This document shows, piece by piece, positions 17,755-27,310 of a stretch of DNA of 64,000 bases. This stretch comes from Lewinellaceae bacterium (lineage in GTDB: Bacteria; Bacteroidota; Bacteroidia; Chitinophagales; Saprospiraceae). The translations under genes were made by a program, and so were the position numbers. Positions within the stretch are counted from its first letter, which is position 1, and each line of letters opens with the position of its first letter. Under the pieces are notes generated by a model. That model worked only from the letters and a program-made list of their open reading frames with translations. It was not told the DNA's origin and made no database searches. The stretch covers positions 19,782-83,781 of the forward strand of contig JADJUJ010000021.1 of NCBI GenBank assembly GCA_016710765.1. The letters run 5' to 3'.

Positions 17755-19272
17755 ATGCGCTTAAACCCTGTCATATCGACGTTTGTCCTTGTTTCCTGCT
17801 CGTTTTTCACCAGTACGGCTCAGCAAACGACGCCCGTCGACTCCGGGAAAATATACCTCAATATACTGGATGAGCAGGTTCGGAATGGAAATTTTGAGAA
17901 TGCGCAGATCGAAGCCCTACATTTCAGAAATTGGTTAACCCAAAGCAGCCAACCTTGTCAGGCCGAAGCCGTAACCCTGGTTAACGGCATTTATTTGGCC
18001 AATAAAGACATTCGGAGCGCCTATCAGTTTTTGGGTGAGGCAGAAATGGACGCCCGGTACGACCGCGATCCCGTCCGAAGAAGTCAACTGCTTAAAAGTC
18101 TGGTCAAAGCCTTCGAGGGTTGGGATGATCCCCCCAGGGCACTATCCAATCAAAAACTGCTGGAACAAGTTCGTGACTCCTCAACCGCTGACACCCTACG
18201 GGCACAACAACTGGCTTTTAAGGCTAGTCTGGACTCCCTTAAGGCCCGGTACCAGCTGGAATCAGGAGTGCGACCAAATCGAATCAGCATGGAGCGCAAC
18301 CAGGCGGTTGTGCTGGGCGTGATTTCATTTGGCCTGTTGTTGGGCTTATTAATGGCAAACTACAAAGCCGCCCAACAATGGCGGAAACGACTATTGCACA
18401 AGGATATTGAAATGGACCTGTTGCGCGCCAACCTCCGTCCACAGGATAGCCTCCCCCCATTTGTCGTGGAGGCGCATCAAAAAGAGCAACAACAGCAAAC
18501 CTATCCGAATTTTACGCAGGGTGAAGCATTAGATCAAACAGTATTGATAATTGAACCCAACCGGCAAGTGGTGTTGTATTTAAAATCACTTTTGTCCGAT
18601 CAGTTTTTGATAGAAACGGCCCCTAGTGCCACAGAAGGCTTGCAAATGGCAAATAAATTATTGCCAGACCTGATTGTGTGTGATGCAGTTTTGAATGGCC
18701 AAACGGGTATTGATGTGTCACGCCAGATCAAACTCTCCGACAAAACCAATCATATTCCCATCATTCTCCTCAGCGAACGCTACGGCAATGAAGGCAAACT
18801 CGATGCACTGCGCGCAGGCGCTGAGGCCTGGTTCACCCGGCCGGTACTCGACAAGGAAATTGGGGTATCGGTTGCACAACTTCAGCAAGCGCGGAAGGAG
18901 CGACAGGCGGAATTTGCAACTTTCCTCCAGTTGTATTTCAGCAAGCACCCCATGGAGATGAAAGACCCTTTCCTGCAAAAAACGGTGGAATTGGTGGCAC
19001 AAAAGCTTCGCGATCCGGATTTCATGGCCGATGATCTGGCGCGCGTGCTCCAATTAACCAACCACCATTTTAGCAAAAAACTCAAGGCGCTCACCGGAAA
19101 AGAGCCGGCGCAACTGATCCGTGAAATGCGGCTGGAAAAAGCCAAAGTGCTGCTGGAGTCCAGGGCAGTACTGCCGCAAAATGTCTCCGAATTGGTGGGC
19201 TTTTCTAATCCCGGATCCTTTGCCATGGCATTCAAGGATTACTTTGGAGAGAACACGCTGCTGCTGCGCTGA
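17755..19272 (+). CDS. Membrane-anchored receiver-AraC transcriptional regulator
   Basis: A 505-residue protein combining a signal peptide (about 1-22), a periplasmic helical region (about 25-180, possibly TPR-like), one transmembrane helix (about 184-203), a cytoplasmic linker, a response-regulator receiver domain (about 261-370) and a C-terminal AraC-type helix-turn-helix pair (about 405-505). The expected phosphoacceptor is Asp310 in LIVCDAVLNG, but the N-terminal acidic pair is reduced to a single Glu and the usual Lys-Pro reads Arg-Pro (TRPV), so phosphorylation is uncertain. The layout resembles hybrid two-component regulators of Bacteroidota without the kinase. The next gene overlaps by one base. 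Confidence 0.82.
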   Translation: MRLNPVISTFVLVSCSFFTSTAQQTTPVDSGKIYLNILDEQVRNGNFENAQIEALHFRNWLTQSSQPCQAEAVTLVNGIYLANKDIRSAYQFLGEAEMDARYDRDPVRRSQLLKSLVKAFEGWDDPPRALSNQKLLEQVRDSSTADTLRAQQLAFKASLDSLKARYQLESGVRPNRISMERNQAVVLGVISFGLLLGLLMANYKAAQQWRKRLLHKDIEMDLLRANLRPQDSLPPFVVEAHQKEQQQQTYPNFTQGEALDQTVLIIEPNRQVVLYLKSLLSDQFLIETAPSATEGLQMANKLLPDLIVCDAVLNGQTGIDVSRQIKLSDKTNHIPIILLSERYGNEGKLDALRAGAEAWFTRPVLDKEIGVSVAQLQQARKERQAEFATFLQLYFSKHPMEMKDPFLQKTVELVAQKLRDPDFMADDLARVLQLTNHHFSKKLKALTGKEPAQLIREMRLEKAKVLLESRAVLPQNVSELVGFSNPGSFAMAFKDYFGENTLLLR

Positions 19273-19829
19273 TGACGAAAACCATGCACTTTGTCGCCGT
19301 TTTACCGCCAGATTCTGTCCAGGAGCAGGTGAACGGATTCAAGGAATACATTGCCCAAACCTGGGGACCCAGGCACGCCTTCCGGAGTCCGCCACACATC
19401 ACCCTTTTACCACCATTTCATTGGCCGGCCGACCAGTTAAATGCATTAAAAACAGCGTTGCTGGAGTTTTCAGCATCCCGAAACCCCTTTGATGTCGGGC
19501 TTCTGAATTTTGACTTTTTCCCTCCTGGGGTAATCTTTGTCAACCCGGTTCCGAACCCTGATTTGACCTTGCTTTATCACGAGCTCCACACCCGGGTATG
19601 TACCCTGTTTGATCCTGCTACATTCCACATTGCAAGGCCCTTTCACGCCCACATGACCATCGCCCACCGGGACGTACAGCCCGCTGATTTCCCGGCGATA
19701 AGATCTTATTTTGAACAACAAACTTTCCAAGCAAAATTCAGGGTAAACAGGCTCACATTTCTTTCCCTTTATGCTCAAGAATGGGAAATTGATACCACCT
19801 TTCCATTTCAGCCAATCGAAATCATATGA
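19272..19829 (+). CDS. 2'-5' RNA ligase family protein (2H phosphoesterase)
   Basis: A 185-residue protein with the two HxT/S-type motifs of the 2H phosphoesterase superfamily: HITL near residue 42 and HMTI near residue 132. These histidines form the catalytic pair that opens or closes 2',3'-cyclic phosphate bonds in RNA. The fold and length suit the LigT/YjcG-like group; the natural substrate is unknown. Its ATG shares one base with the upstream stop and its 3' end overlaps the DUF5995 gene by 4 bp, so the three genes form a tight operon. Confidence 0.87.
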   Translation: MTKTMHFVAVLPPDSVQEQVNGFKEYIAQTWGPRHAFRSPPHITLLPPFHWPADQLNALKTALLEFSASRNPFDVGLLNFDFFPPGVIFVNPVPNPDLTLLYHELHTRVCTLFDPATFHIARPFHAHMTIAHRDVQPADFPAIRSYFEQQTFQAKFRVNRLTFLSLYAQEWEIDTTFPFQPIEII

Positions 19830-20542
19830 CCGAGGACCCGCTTTTATCAAGGATGTCACAGCAACTGGAAGTCTGGCGCCCACAAGCAGACCCTCGCGGT
19901 ATTTTCCTGGGTTGCTACCATTTGATGACCCAAAACATGCTGCTGGGTTTGCAGGAAAAACGCTTTGCCAGGCCAGATTGGGTAGAAAAATTTGTCAGAG
20001 ATTTTGCCGACTATTATTTCAGAGCGCTGGAGAACGAAGACATGGCGCCGCAAGCCTGGAAAATGGCGTTTTCCGCAGCGCCGAATCCCCGTATTTCTGC
20101 CATACAAAACTTAATGTTGGGCGTCAACGCGCACATCAACTTCGATCTGGCACTCACGTTGCGGGACCTTTTGCACCAGGATTGGGGAGCCATGACCGCT
20201 TCAGAAAAGGAACAATATCACAGCGACTACCTTGAGGTAAACAACATCATTGCGTCGACCATAGATGCCGTGCAGGACACCATTTTAGAGCCGGCCATGC
20301 CTGCCATGAAATGGGTAGACGATGTTTTGGGTTCAGCGGATGAATGGCTGACGACCCAATTGATAGCCCATTGGAGGGATCAAACCTGGGACATGGCAGT
20401 GCGCCTCCTTGAGCAGCGCCATGAAGATGAATACCAGGTACTTGTTGCCACACTCGAACGGGCAGCGGTTCGGCGGGCCCGGGCAATATCCGGCGAGGAT
20501 TGGCCAGGGAGCCTGGCTGGACTGATCTTTCCAATGCGGTAG
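19826..20542 (+). CDS. DUF5995 family protein
   Basis: A 238-residue all-helical cytoplasmic protein. The conserved LMLGVNAHINFDLA segment (about residues 95-109) and an earlier region with GCYHLMTQNM mark the DUF5995 family, whose function is unknown. The His and Asn residues of the conserved segment suggest a possible metal or catalytic site, which is inference. It is the last gene of the operon starting with the AraC-type regulator. The following 170 bp to the aminotransferase gene hold nothing I can identify. Confidence 0.82.
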   Translation: MTEDPLLSRMSQQLEVWRPQADPRGIFLGCYHLMTQNMLLGLQEKRFARPDWVEKFVRDFADYYFRALENEDMAPQAWKMAFSAAPNPRISAIQNLMLGVNAHINFDLALTLRDLLHQDWGAMTASEKEQYHSDYLEVNNIIASTIDAVQDTILEPAMPAMKWVDDVLGSADEWLTTQLIAHWRDQTWDMAVRLLEQRHEDEYQVLVATLERAAVRRARAISGEDWPGSLAGLIFPMR

Positions 20543-20712
20543 TACTGCGCGCAGCCATTAGATCATTCCGAATCAGGTTTTTCCCTGAAAAAAATAAAGG
20601 TAACATGACCTGGTCACTTCGGGTTACCCCGCCGTCACCAATATCCCTTGTGCGTTGATACCAGAAAATGTAAAATTGCCTCAATTGCCGGGCAACTGAT
20701 TTCGGCAGTTCC

Positions 20713-21918
20713 CTACCGCAGTCTGCCCAGCACTTCCTTAATTCTACGAAGTGCCTCCCGCAATTGCTCCTCTGAAGCGGCGTAGCTGAGCCGGAAACAA
20801 TTGGGGTCACCAAATGCCGAGCCGGAAACGAGTCCGACGTAACAACTGCTCATAACGTAGTCGCAAAAATCGTCGGCATTATGGATCGTAACATTACCAT
20901 CAGTTTTTCCAAAAAAGGAGGTCACATCAGGAAACACATAAAAGGCGCCATCAGGGTGATTGGCTTTGATACCCGGAATTTCTTCCAGCATCGACAGTAC
21001 GATATCCCGACGCTCGCGAAACGCTTCGCGCATGGCCTCGGTTGACGCAAGATCAGTGGTTAGCGCTATTGCACCGGCTTTTTGTCCGAATGAAGATGCT
21101 CCACTGGTTACCTGGCCCTGAATTTTGGAACAAGCATCCGCTATAAATTTTGGAGCGCCCATATAGCCCAGGCGCCAACCTGTCATGGCAAACCCCTTGG
21201 CGAAGCCGTTGACGGTTATGGTGCGATCTTTCACCTGAGGGAAGGACCCAATGCTCACATGCTGGTGCGTAAAATTGATGTATTCGTAAATCTCGTCGCT
21301 GATTACATATACGTCCGGATACTTGGCCAGCACATCGGCATAAGCCTCCAGTTCATGCCGGTCAAAAACAGTTCCGGTGGGGTTACAGGGCGAGGAGAAC
21401 AACACAAACTTGGTGCGTTCCGTGATCGCCGCTTCCAGCTGCTCCGGAGTGGGTTTAAAATCCTTTTCTACCCCGGCATATACCGGAACAGGCGTACCAC
21501 CGGAGAGTTTGATGATTTCCCAATAAGAAACCCAGTAGGGCGCAAACACAACAGCCTCATCGCCATCGTTCAGCATGGCCTGGCAGAGGTTATAAATCGA
21601 CTGTTTGGCGCCGTTGCTGACCACAATTTGATCAGGTTTGTACTCCAGGTTATTATCGCGTTTAAATTTCTCACTAATCGCTTTGGTCAGTTCCGGAAGG
21701 CCTGAAACAGGCGTATATTTTGTGTATCCATCCTGCAAAGCCTGATACGCAGCATCCTTGATATGGTCGGGCGTATCAAAATCAGGTTCACCAAGGCTGA
21801 GGCTGATGACATCGTGCCCGAGGGCCTTAAGTTCCCGGCCCATTCTGGCCATTTTCAGGGTTTCAGATTCTGCGAGCCCCATGACGCGATCAGAGAGGAT
21901 GTTGTTAGTGGTTGTCAT
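20713..21918 (-). CDS. Pyridoxal phosphate-dependent aspartate aminotransferase (class I)
   Basis: A 401-residue fold-type I aminotransferase, cytoplasmic. Landmarks: LSLGEPDFDTP near residue 42, the SSPCNPTGTVF motif (Asn binding PLP), VISDEIYEYI (Asp of the PLP nitrogen) and the Schiff-base lysine in NGFAKGFAMTGWRLGY, followed by the substrate-carboxylate Arg region near the C-terminus. Sequence type matches AspC/AspB-like enzymes converting aspartate and 2-oxoglutarate to oxaloacetate and glutamate; a related specificity remains possible. A -7 box lies at 21944-21951. Confidence 0.93.
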   Translation of the reverse strand: MTTTNNILSDRVMGLAESETLKMARMGRELKALGHDVISLSLGEPDFDTPDHIKDAAYQALQDGYTKYTPVSGLPELTKAISEKFKRDNNLEYKPDQIVVSNGAKQSIYNLCQAMLNDGDEAVVFAPYWVSYWEIIKLSGGTPVPVYAGVEKDFKPTPEQLEAAITERTKFVLFSSPCNPTGTVFDRHELEAYADVLAKYPDVYVISDEIYEYINFTHQHVSIGSFPQVKDRTITVNGFAKGFAMTGWRLGYMGAPKFIADACSKIQGQVTSGASSFGQKAGAIALTTDLASTEAMREAFRERRDIVLSMLEEIPGIKANHPDGAFYVFPDVTSFFGKTDGNVTIHNADDFCDYVMSSCYVGLVSGSAFGDPNCFRLSYAASEEQLREALRRIKEVLGRLR

Positions 21919-21943
21919 GCTAAAAATGAATTTTTAAACGGGG

Positions 21944-21951
21944 CAAAGATA
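21944..21951 (-). promoter_or_regulatory. -7 box of the aminotransferase gene (TATCTTTG on minus strand)
   Basis: Matches TAnnTTTG on the minus strand, 25 bp before the ATG at 21916-21918, giving a short leader. Confidence 0.55.
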
Positions 21952-22001
21952 GGTTTTTTTTGAAGGTGGTTTATTGGATTGTTACATGGTTACCCGGATG
22001 C

Positions 22002-22034
22002 AAAAAAAAAGCCACCCCGAAAACGGGATGGCTT
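22002..22034 (-). terminator. Rho-independent terminator of the BON/LysM gene
   Basis: On the minus strand GCCATCCCG pairs with CGGGGTGGC around a TTTT loop and is followed by a run of nine T. It lies 23 bp after the stop of the gene at 22057-22440. Confidence 0.88.
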
Positions 22035-22056
22035 GTATTGCTAAATTGTTCGTCAA

Positions 22057-22440
22057 TTACTGCTCAAAAGGGATGGTGAGCACCTGACCAACCTGGATCA
22101 AATCGGGGTTGCTCAGAATGTCGCGGTTGGCGTTGAAAATTTGCATGTATTTGCCTGCCTCTTCGTAGAAGTGCTTGGAAATTTTGCCCAAGGTATCACC
22201 TTTTACAACGGTGTACTTAGCGTAGTAGTCGTTGGTTTCCACTTTGATATCAGCAGCAATGTCTGCAGGTTGTGCTCCACCGATAGCCTTAATGGCATCC
22301 CAAAGTTGGTTCTTCTCGTACTGTGAGTGAACGGTACCTTTGATGTGCAAAACGCCATTTTCTTCTTTGACTTCGCCGTCTTTTGCACCGAGTTTTTCAC
22401 CGAGATCGAGAACGGATTGATATTTGGACTGTACTGACAT
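22057..22440 (-). CDS. BON/LysM domain protein (Kbp/YgaU-like)
   Basis: A 127-residue soluble protein: an N-terminal BON-like domain (about residues 1-70) with the GVLHIKGTV strand, and a C-terminal LysM domain (about 75-126) with YTVVKGDTLGKISKHFY and QVGQVLTIP. The pairing and size match Kbp (YgaU), which in E. coli is a cytoplasmic potassium-binding protein, and no signal peptide is seen. The potassium role here is inferred from architecture only. A -7 box lies upstream and a terminator downstream, so it is a single-gene unit. Confidence 0.87.
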   Translation of the reverse strand: MSVQSKYQSVLDLGEKLGAKDGEVKEENGVLHIKGTVHSQYEKNQLWDAIKAIGGAQPADIAADIKVETNDYYAKYTVVKGDTLGKISKHFYEEAGKYMQIFNANRDILSNPDLIQVGQVLTIPFEQ

Positions 22441-22528
22441 AATATAAATTGTTTTGGTAATAAAATTGCTTGATATGGCTTTGGAATATCGTTTTTCAAC
22501 TGTTCCGCCATTGTGACGATCCTTGGGT

Positions 22529-22536
22529 CAAAAGTA
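22529..22536 (-). promoter_or_regulatory. -7 box of the BON/LysM gene (TACTTTTG on minus strand)
   Basis: Matches TAnnTTTG on the minus strand about 88 bp upstream of the ATG, which would leave a leader of roughly 80 bases. Confidence 0.5.
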
Positions 22537-22615
22537 ACGAATCTTGCACAATTTTTCTAAATATCAGGTAAACACTATATTAAATTTGACAAGGTAAGAC
22601 CTGGATTACTGGCCT

Positions 22616-24650
22616 TTATTGAAGACTAAACGCTTGTAACAACCCATCGTTATTTCCTATCCATAAGGTTTGCTTGTCTGGCATTGCGGCTGACCGAACA
22701 TCTCCGTTAGCCCAGAGTTTATGACTGCGATTTGGAATACAAGTAAATTCCCCTTTTCGGGTTTGCATTAAAAGTACCCCATTAGAGGCATCCTGCCGGC
22801 CAGTTTCAACTTCCAATCCGCTGTCGTTGCCGAGCAACAACAAATCGGGCAATCCATTTTGGTCAAAATCTTGGCAAACGATGGCGTACATGGGCGCCAC
22901 TTGTGCTTCATAAGGCAAATCATGTACCACAAAATGGCCGTTCTGATTTTCAAACCAGGCACTTTGTAACATTTTTGCATCGAGGGTTATGCCAGAGCGC
23001 AGCACTTCTGGTGCATACATGTCGGTAATGGCGGCATTGGCATAACGGGTGTGGCGGGGAAACAACTTTTTCACGTTGCCGGCACCAATTTGCAGCACCC
23101 AATAATCACGCATGATGGTACTGACATAATCTCCATTATCTGCAATGGCCACCAGTGGGTCGATACTGCCATTGGCATCCCAGTCTTTGGCAAACAACCG
23201 GAGTGGCGCCTCCGGGCTGGCCTTGTACCGGGTATTTAAGCCAAGATTGCCTGCCACCAGATCCTGATCGCCATCACCGTCCAAATCCACCGCCTGCAGG
23301 CAATTCCACCAACCACTGCTGTTTTCAAGTCCAAATTTTGTGGTCGCCAGGCTGTAAGATTGTCCATTCCATTGCAAGACCTGAATGGGCATCCATTCCC
23401 CTGCCAATACGAGTTCGGGGCGTTTGTCACCATCAAGGTCTGCGATTTGAACCGAACTAATCATACCCAAATTTTGCAATTCCGGCGCCAGTGCGGCGGT
23501 TACATCGCTATAAATGCCTTTGTCATTTTTCAACAGGTAACTCCTAGGGCCCATTGGAAAAAAACCAGGGATTACAGCGCCACCAATGAAAAGATCGAGA
23601 TCACCGTCGCCGTCAAAATCAAGGGCGGCAACTGCCTTTGCGCTGCAACTGATCGCCGGCAATGCTTGCGCATCGCGGCTCAACTGGCCTTTACCATTGT
23701 TGCGGTACAAACGTGGCGCGTAATCCGCCCCATCTCTGGGCATTTCATTGCCACCAGAAACCACCAACAAGTCAGGATCGCCATCGGCATCGGCGTCGAA
23801 CCACAAGGCACCTGTGTCCTCAAAACTGCGGTCAGCTGCAAAGGCTGGCTGGGGCATGCTCGAAAAACCGCCCGATTTGGATTGCACAAACAATTCTCCC
23901 TGCTGTCCCCTGGCGCCGCCTGCAAAAACATCCTCGAGCCCGTCACCATTGACATCTGCCACCGCCAAGCAAGGGCCCTGTCGGCTGAAGCGGTGCGGCA
24001 GTAGTTTTTCCTGGTCAAAATCTTCAAAATCGTTCTCCTGGTGGCGGAATTTGGGCGCCTTCCCATCCTTGGCAAATGTTACCGCAGAACCAACATCGGG
24101 AAGCTGTAGTTGACCTTCCCCGGTTTGTGCAAAATCAAGGATTAATCTTTGGTTGGGCTGAACCTGTTCGAGTCGCTGGTACCCGCCGCCAGGCCAGGCG
24201 ACTTCTACCGTTACCGGGTTTTTATGCTCTCCCAAGCCTACCTGAAAAATGGGTTCTACGGAGGAATAAAACCCGCGATAAGGGCTCATTTCCATGTAAT
24301 AATGTTGACCGCCGGCCGTAACCATCACTTTTGCACCTATTCCGGCAGGATTTCCCGCAGGCCCTTTGCACTTGATTTGCAGCCATTTATTTTTATTGAT
24401 TGTGGTGGCTTTGTTTTCATACACCGCCGCCGGACTGGCTACTGCGTTGGCTACCAGATCGAGGTCGCCATCGTTATCGAGGTCGGCATAGATGGCGCCA
24501 TTGCTAAAGCGGAACCCTCCGAAGCCCCAGGCTTCCGACACGTCTTCCAAACAAAGGCTGCCGTGGTTCTGGTACAGGTAGTTGTGGACCTTACCTGAGG
24601 GCATTTTACCAATAAATTCGTCAATAGTTTTAAACCTGCGCGGATCTGAT
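22616..24650 (-). CDS. FG-GAP/ASPIC-UnbV repeat lipoprotein, C-terminal part
   Basis: C-terminal portion of an exported beta-propeller protein. It contains FG-GAP/VCBS calcium-binding loops (ADLDNDGDLDLV, ALDFDGDGDLDLFIGG, DLDGDGDQDLVAGN and others) and an ASPIC/UnbV domain (GIGAKVMVTAGG to the LILDF strand). Such proteins bind carbohydrates or other surface ligands; function is not known. The frame is open upstream of the ATG at 24604 for residues reading DPRRFKTIDEFIGK, so this is not a true start. Compared with the family, about 60-80 residues containing one further FG-GAP motif are missing between this part and the preceding one. Confidence 0.8.
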
Positions 24651-25587
24651 CTGCAGCGCGTTGCGCATCATCTGATAACCATACCCCTTGTCGGCCATGA
24701 TTTTATAGCGGTCGAGCAGCATCGTAGACACCAATTTTTTTCTGCGTTTCCAAGATTCTGCGAGCATATCAACCGACACCACATCGGGCAGTGCATCGTT
24801 GTTGAGGTCGGCAATGTCGACGCCCATGGTATGGTTGGAGGTATGCCGGAAGTATTGTTCGCCTTCATCGACAAACCCTCCTTTCCGGTTGTTGATGAGC
24901 ACAAAATCAGGCATCACAAAGTCGTTCCCGATGTATAAATCCGGATAGCCGTCGTTGTTGAAATCGGAAGCCGTTGCAGAAAGCCCCCAGGCGCGGTTCC
25001 ACACACCGGCAGCCTGCGATACATCGGAAAAATGGCCGTTGCCGTCGTTCCGGTAGAAACGGTCGGTATCGTGCTCCAGCTGGGGTGTTTGGCTACGCAC
25101 GGTTTTTCCGGGAGCGATCCTGAAGTCGAGGTTGTTGATGTTGGTAAAATCGATGGGCGCATTAACTACATAGAGGTCCAAATCGCCATCGAGATCATAA
25201 TCCAGAAAATTAGCGCACTGGCTCGGACTTATGTCGGCAATGCCATATTCTGCCGCTTTTTCGGTAAAACTTCCATTCCCATTGTTGATGAAAAGGAGGT
25301 TCATCCGGTCTGGATTTGGCTTTAGCCCCGTGCGGCACACATATAGGTCCTGAAACCCATCAGCATTTACATCCACAACAGCCACACCCGTTTTTAGTCC
25401 ACTTTCAGCAGCCACCCCTGCCTGTTCGGTAATGTCTTCAAATTTTAACCCACCAAGGTTATGGTACAGCTTACACTCTTTTTGGCGGGAGGTAAAATAA
25501 AGATCCATCAGGCCATCGTTGTCGATATCAATGACCGCAACACCTCCACCATTGTACACGGAAGGATCCTGGATAAAAGAATAAGTA
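24651..25587 (-). CDS. FG-GAP repeat lipoprotein, central part
   Basis: Middle portion of the same protein, reading from FTYSFIQDPSVYNGGGVAV to KGYGYQMMRNALQ. It carries at least five FG-GAP/VCBS motifs, with DIDNDGLMDLYF, DVNADGFQDLYVC, DYDLDGDLDLYVV, DFNNDGYPDLYIG and DLNNDALPDVVSV; the Asp-rich loops bind calcium. It is separated from the N-terminal piece by an extra T in a TTTT run (25587-25590) and from the C-terminal piece by an apparent deletion that also shifts the frame. All three pieces are on the minus strand and contiguous, so they are one gene. Confidence 0.8.
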
Positions 25588-25812
25588 AAAGCTCTCCGTG
25601 ATATCCTGAACAAAGCCGATTCCGCTGCGTTCGGGTGATAATTGTTCAAACCGGGTTCTTGGGTCCTCCGTTTTCTTTGCTATCTTTCCTGGCCGGAACA
25701 TAGGGTCCTGTTCATCCGAATTGGGGCTACAACCCAACAAAAGCAGTATGAACAGACCTGTTAAGAAGCCGGGATTCCCTGGCAATAATGTGACATCAAC
25801 GATTCGTTTCAT
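25588..25812 (-). CDS. FG-GAP repeat lipoprotein, N-terminal part with lipobox
   Basis: The first 75 residues of the FG-GAP/UnbV protein. A signal peptide with hydrophobic core LTGLFILLLL ends in a lipobox LLGC (Cys about 28), so the protein is a lipoprotein, followed by a polar linker and the start of the propeller (GIGFVQDITESF). The expected continuation FTYSFIQDPS lies in another frame; removing one T from the run at 25587-25590 restores it. The start is divergent from the diheme cytochrome gene, with only 47 bp between. Confidence 0.78.
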
Positions 25813-25859
25813 CCTTAATATTTTTACGCAAGGGCGAAACTAACCCAAGTGAGTAAAGT

Positions 25860-27278
25860 ATGCATCGATTTTCGCTAAAAACCCTGCTGATTTTATTGCC
25901 CATTGCAGGCATTACCCTGTATTGTGCCCCCGGGAAGCGGTCGGGCCATACAGTAGTGCCCACAACTGATTGGCGTGGACTAGTATTGCCAGCCACACCG
26001 CAGTCCACAACAGGCAACCCCGATGCCGGGCTCAACTACCTGCTGTACGGCGATATGTTGGGCACCGGGATGCCCTATGCCCTATTGGCCAAAAACTTGG
26101 TAAAACCCAATGCCGATCTCGTGCGTGAAGGCATAAATGCCAATGTACCTACCGGCTACACGGTATTCAATGCCGCCAATGGAGTGCCAGTGATGAATGG
26201 CAACTGCTTTTCCTGCCACGCTGCCTACCTTAATGGCGAACTGGTGCTTGGCCTGGGCAACACCTGGCCCGGTTACCAGAAAAGCATCAAAGTGGCTGCC
26301 TGGGGCATGCGAAAACTGGTTAACAACAAATATAAAAAGGGCAGTCCGGAGCGGGAGGCTTTTGGGAATTTCGGCGATTACTACCGAGGTATAGCCCCCT
26401 ACGTAAAAACCAAAAATCCCGGCACTACCCCTGCTTTCCGATTGGAAGAGGCCTGTGTGCGGTTGCGCAACCCAACGGATCTTCGCTTTCAACCGAAGGC
26501 CAATTTCAGCATGCAACGTTACACCCTGCCTTCCGATGTACCGCCACTATGGAACCTGGACCTGAAAAATGCGCTCTACTACAACAGCATGGGCCGGGGC
26601 GATTTCAGCAAATTACTGTTACAAGCCGTGGTGCTCGCTACGCCCGACAGCACCAGCGCACGTCATGCGTTGCGGCAGATGGACGATGTACTGGCATGGG
26701 CTAAAAGCCTGCAGCCACCACCCTACCCCTACCCCATTGACAGCGCCCTTGCATCGGAGGGCCATTTGGTTTTCCTGGAAAATTGTGAAGGCTGCCATGG
26801 CAAATACGCCCCCGACCCTGTAGCTTACCCCAATGAATTGATTGCACTTTGGGTCGTCCAAACCGATCCGCTATACGCTATGTATTTGGCAGATCAGTCG
26901 GGCTTGCCGGGATGGTACAATGAATCCTGGTTTGCAAAGTCAACGCCCACGTCCAGCCTTTGGCCCAATTACGGTTATGTGGCGCCGCCACTGGAAGGGA
27001 TCTGGGCTACAGCGCCCTATCTGCACAACGGCTCGGTACCTACGATAGATGATTTATTGAACAGCACACAACGGCCAGTTTATTGGGAGCGCCCAACCGA
27101 CAGCCACGCCTACGACGCGGTCAAACTGGGCTGGCAGTACGCGTCGAAAAAAACGGGAAAGGGGAAAAACACCTACAACACACGCAAAGCGGGTTATAGT
27201 AACCAGGGGCATACCTTTGGCGATGAACTCAGTGCATCTGAGCGCAAGGCCGTGTTGGAGTACTTAAAAACCCTATAA
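25860..27278 (+). CDS. Diheme c-type cytochrome lipoprotein
   Basis: A 472-residue exported protein with a lipoprotein signal (hydrophobic core about residues 8-20, lipobox TLYC) and two heme c sites, CFSCH at about residue 117 and CEGCH at about residue 306. The C-terminal half with GIWATAPYLHNGSVPT resembles the diheme cytochrome peroxidase/RoxA-like group, in which that segment packs around the heme. A peroxidase or dioxygenase role is possible but unproven. It would need the Ccm system encoded at 14-17.6 kb for maturation. It is divergent from the FG-GAP lipoprotein. Confidence 0.85.
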   Translation: MHRFSLKTLLILLPIAGITLYCAPGKRSGHTVVPTTDWRGLVLPATPQSTTGNPDAGLNYLLYGDMLGTGMPYALLAKNLVKPNADLVREGINANVPTGYTVFNAANGVPVMNGNCFSCHAAYLNGELVLGLGNTWPGYQKSIKVAAWGMRKLVNNKYKKGSPEREAFGNFGDYYRGIAPYVKTKNPGTTPAFRLEEACVRLRNPTDLRFQPKANFSMQRYTLPSDVPPLWNLDLKNALYYNSMGRGDFSKLLLQAVVLATPDSTSARHALRQMDDVLAWAKSLQPPPYPYPIDSALASEGHLVFLENCEGCHGKYAPDPVAYPNELIALWVVQTDPLYAMYLADQSGLPGWYNESWFAKSTPTSSLWPNYGYVAPPLEGIWATAPYLHNGSVPTIDDLLNSTQRPVYWERPTDSHAYDAVKLGWQYASKKTGKGKNTYNTRKAGYSNQGHTFGDELSASERKAVLEYLKTL

Positions 27279-27310
27279 TTCGGGCAATAGTTATTGGGTG
27301 TTTGCCTAAT

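Noticed and set aside
23360..24004. 214-codon plus-strand frame
   Set aside because: Antisense to the FG-GAP/UnbV gene, where calcium-loop motifs show the true frame.
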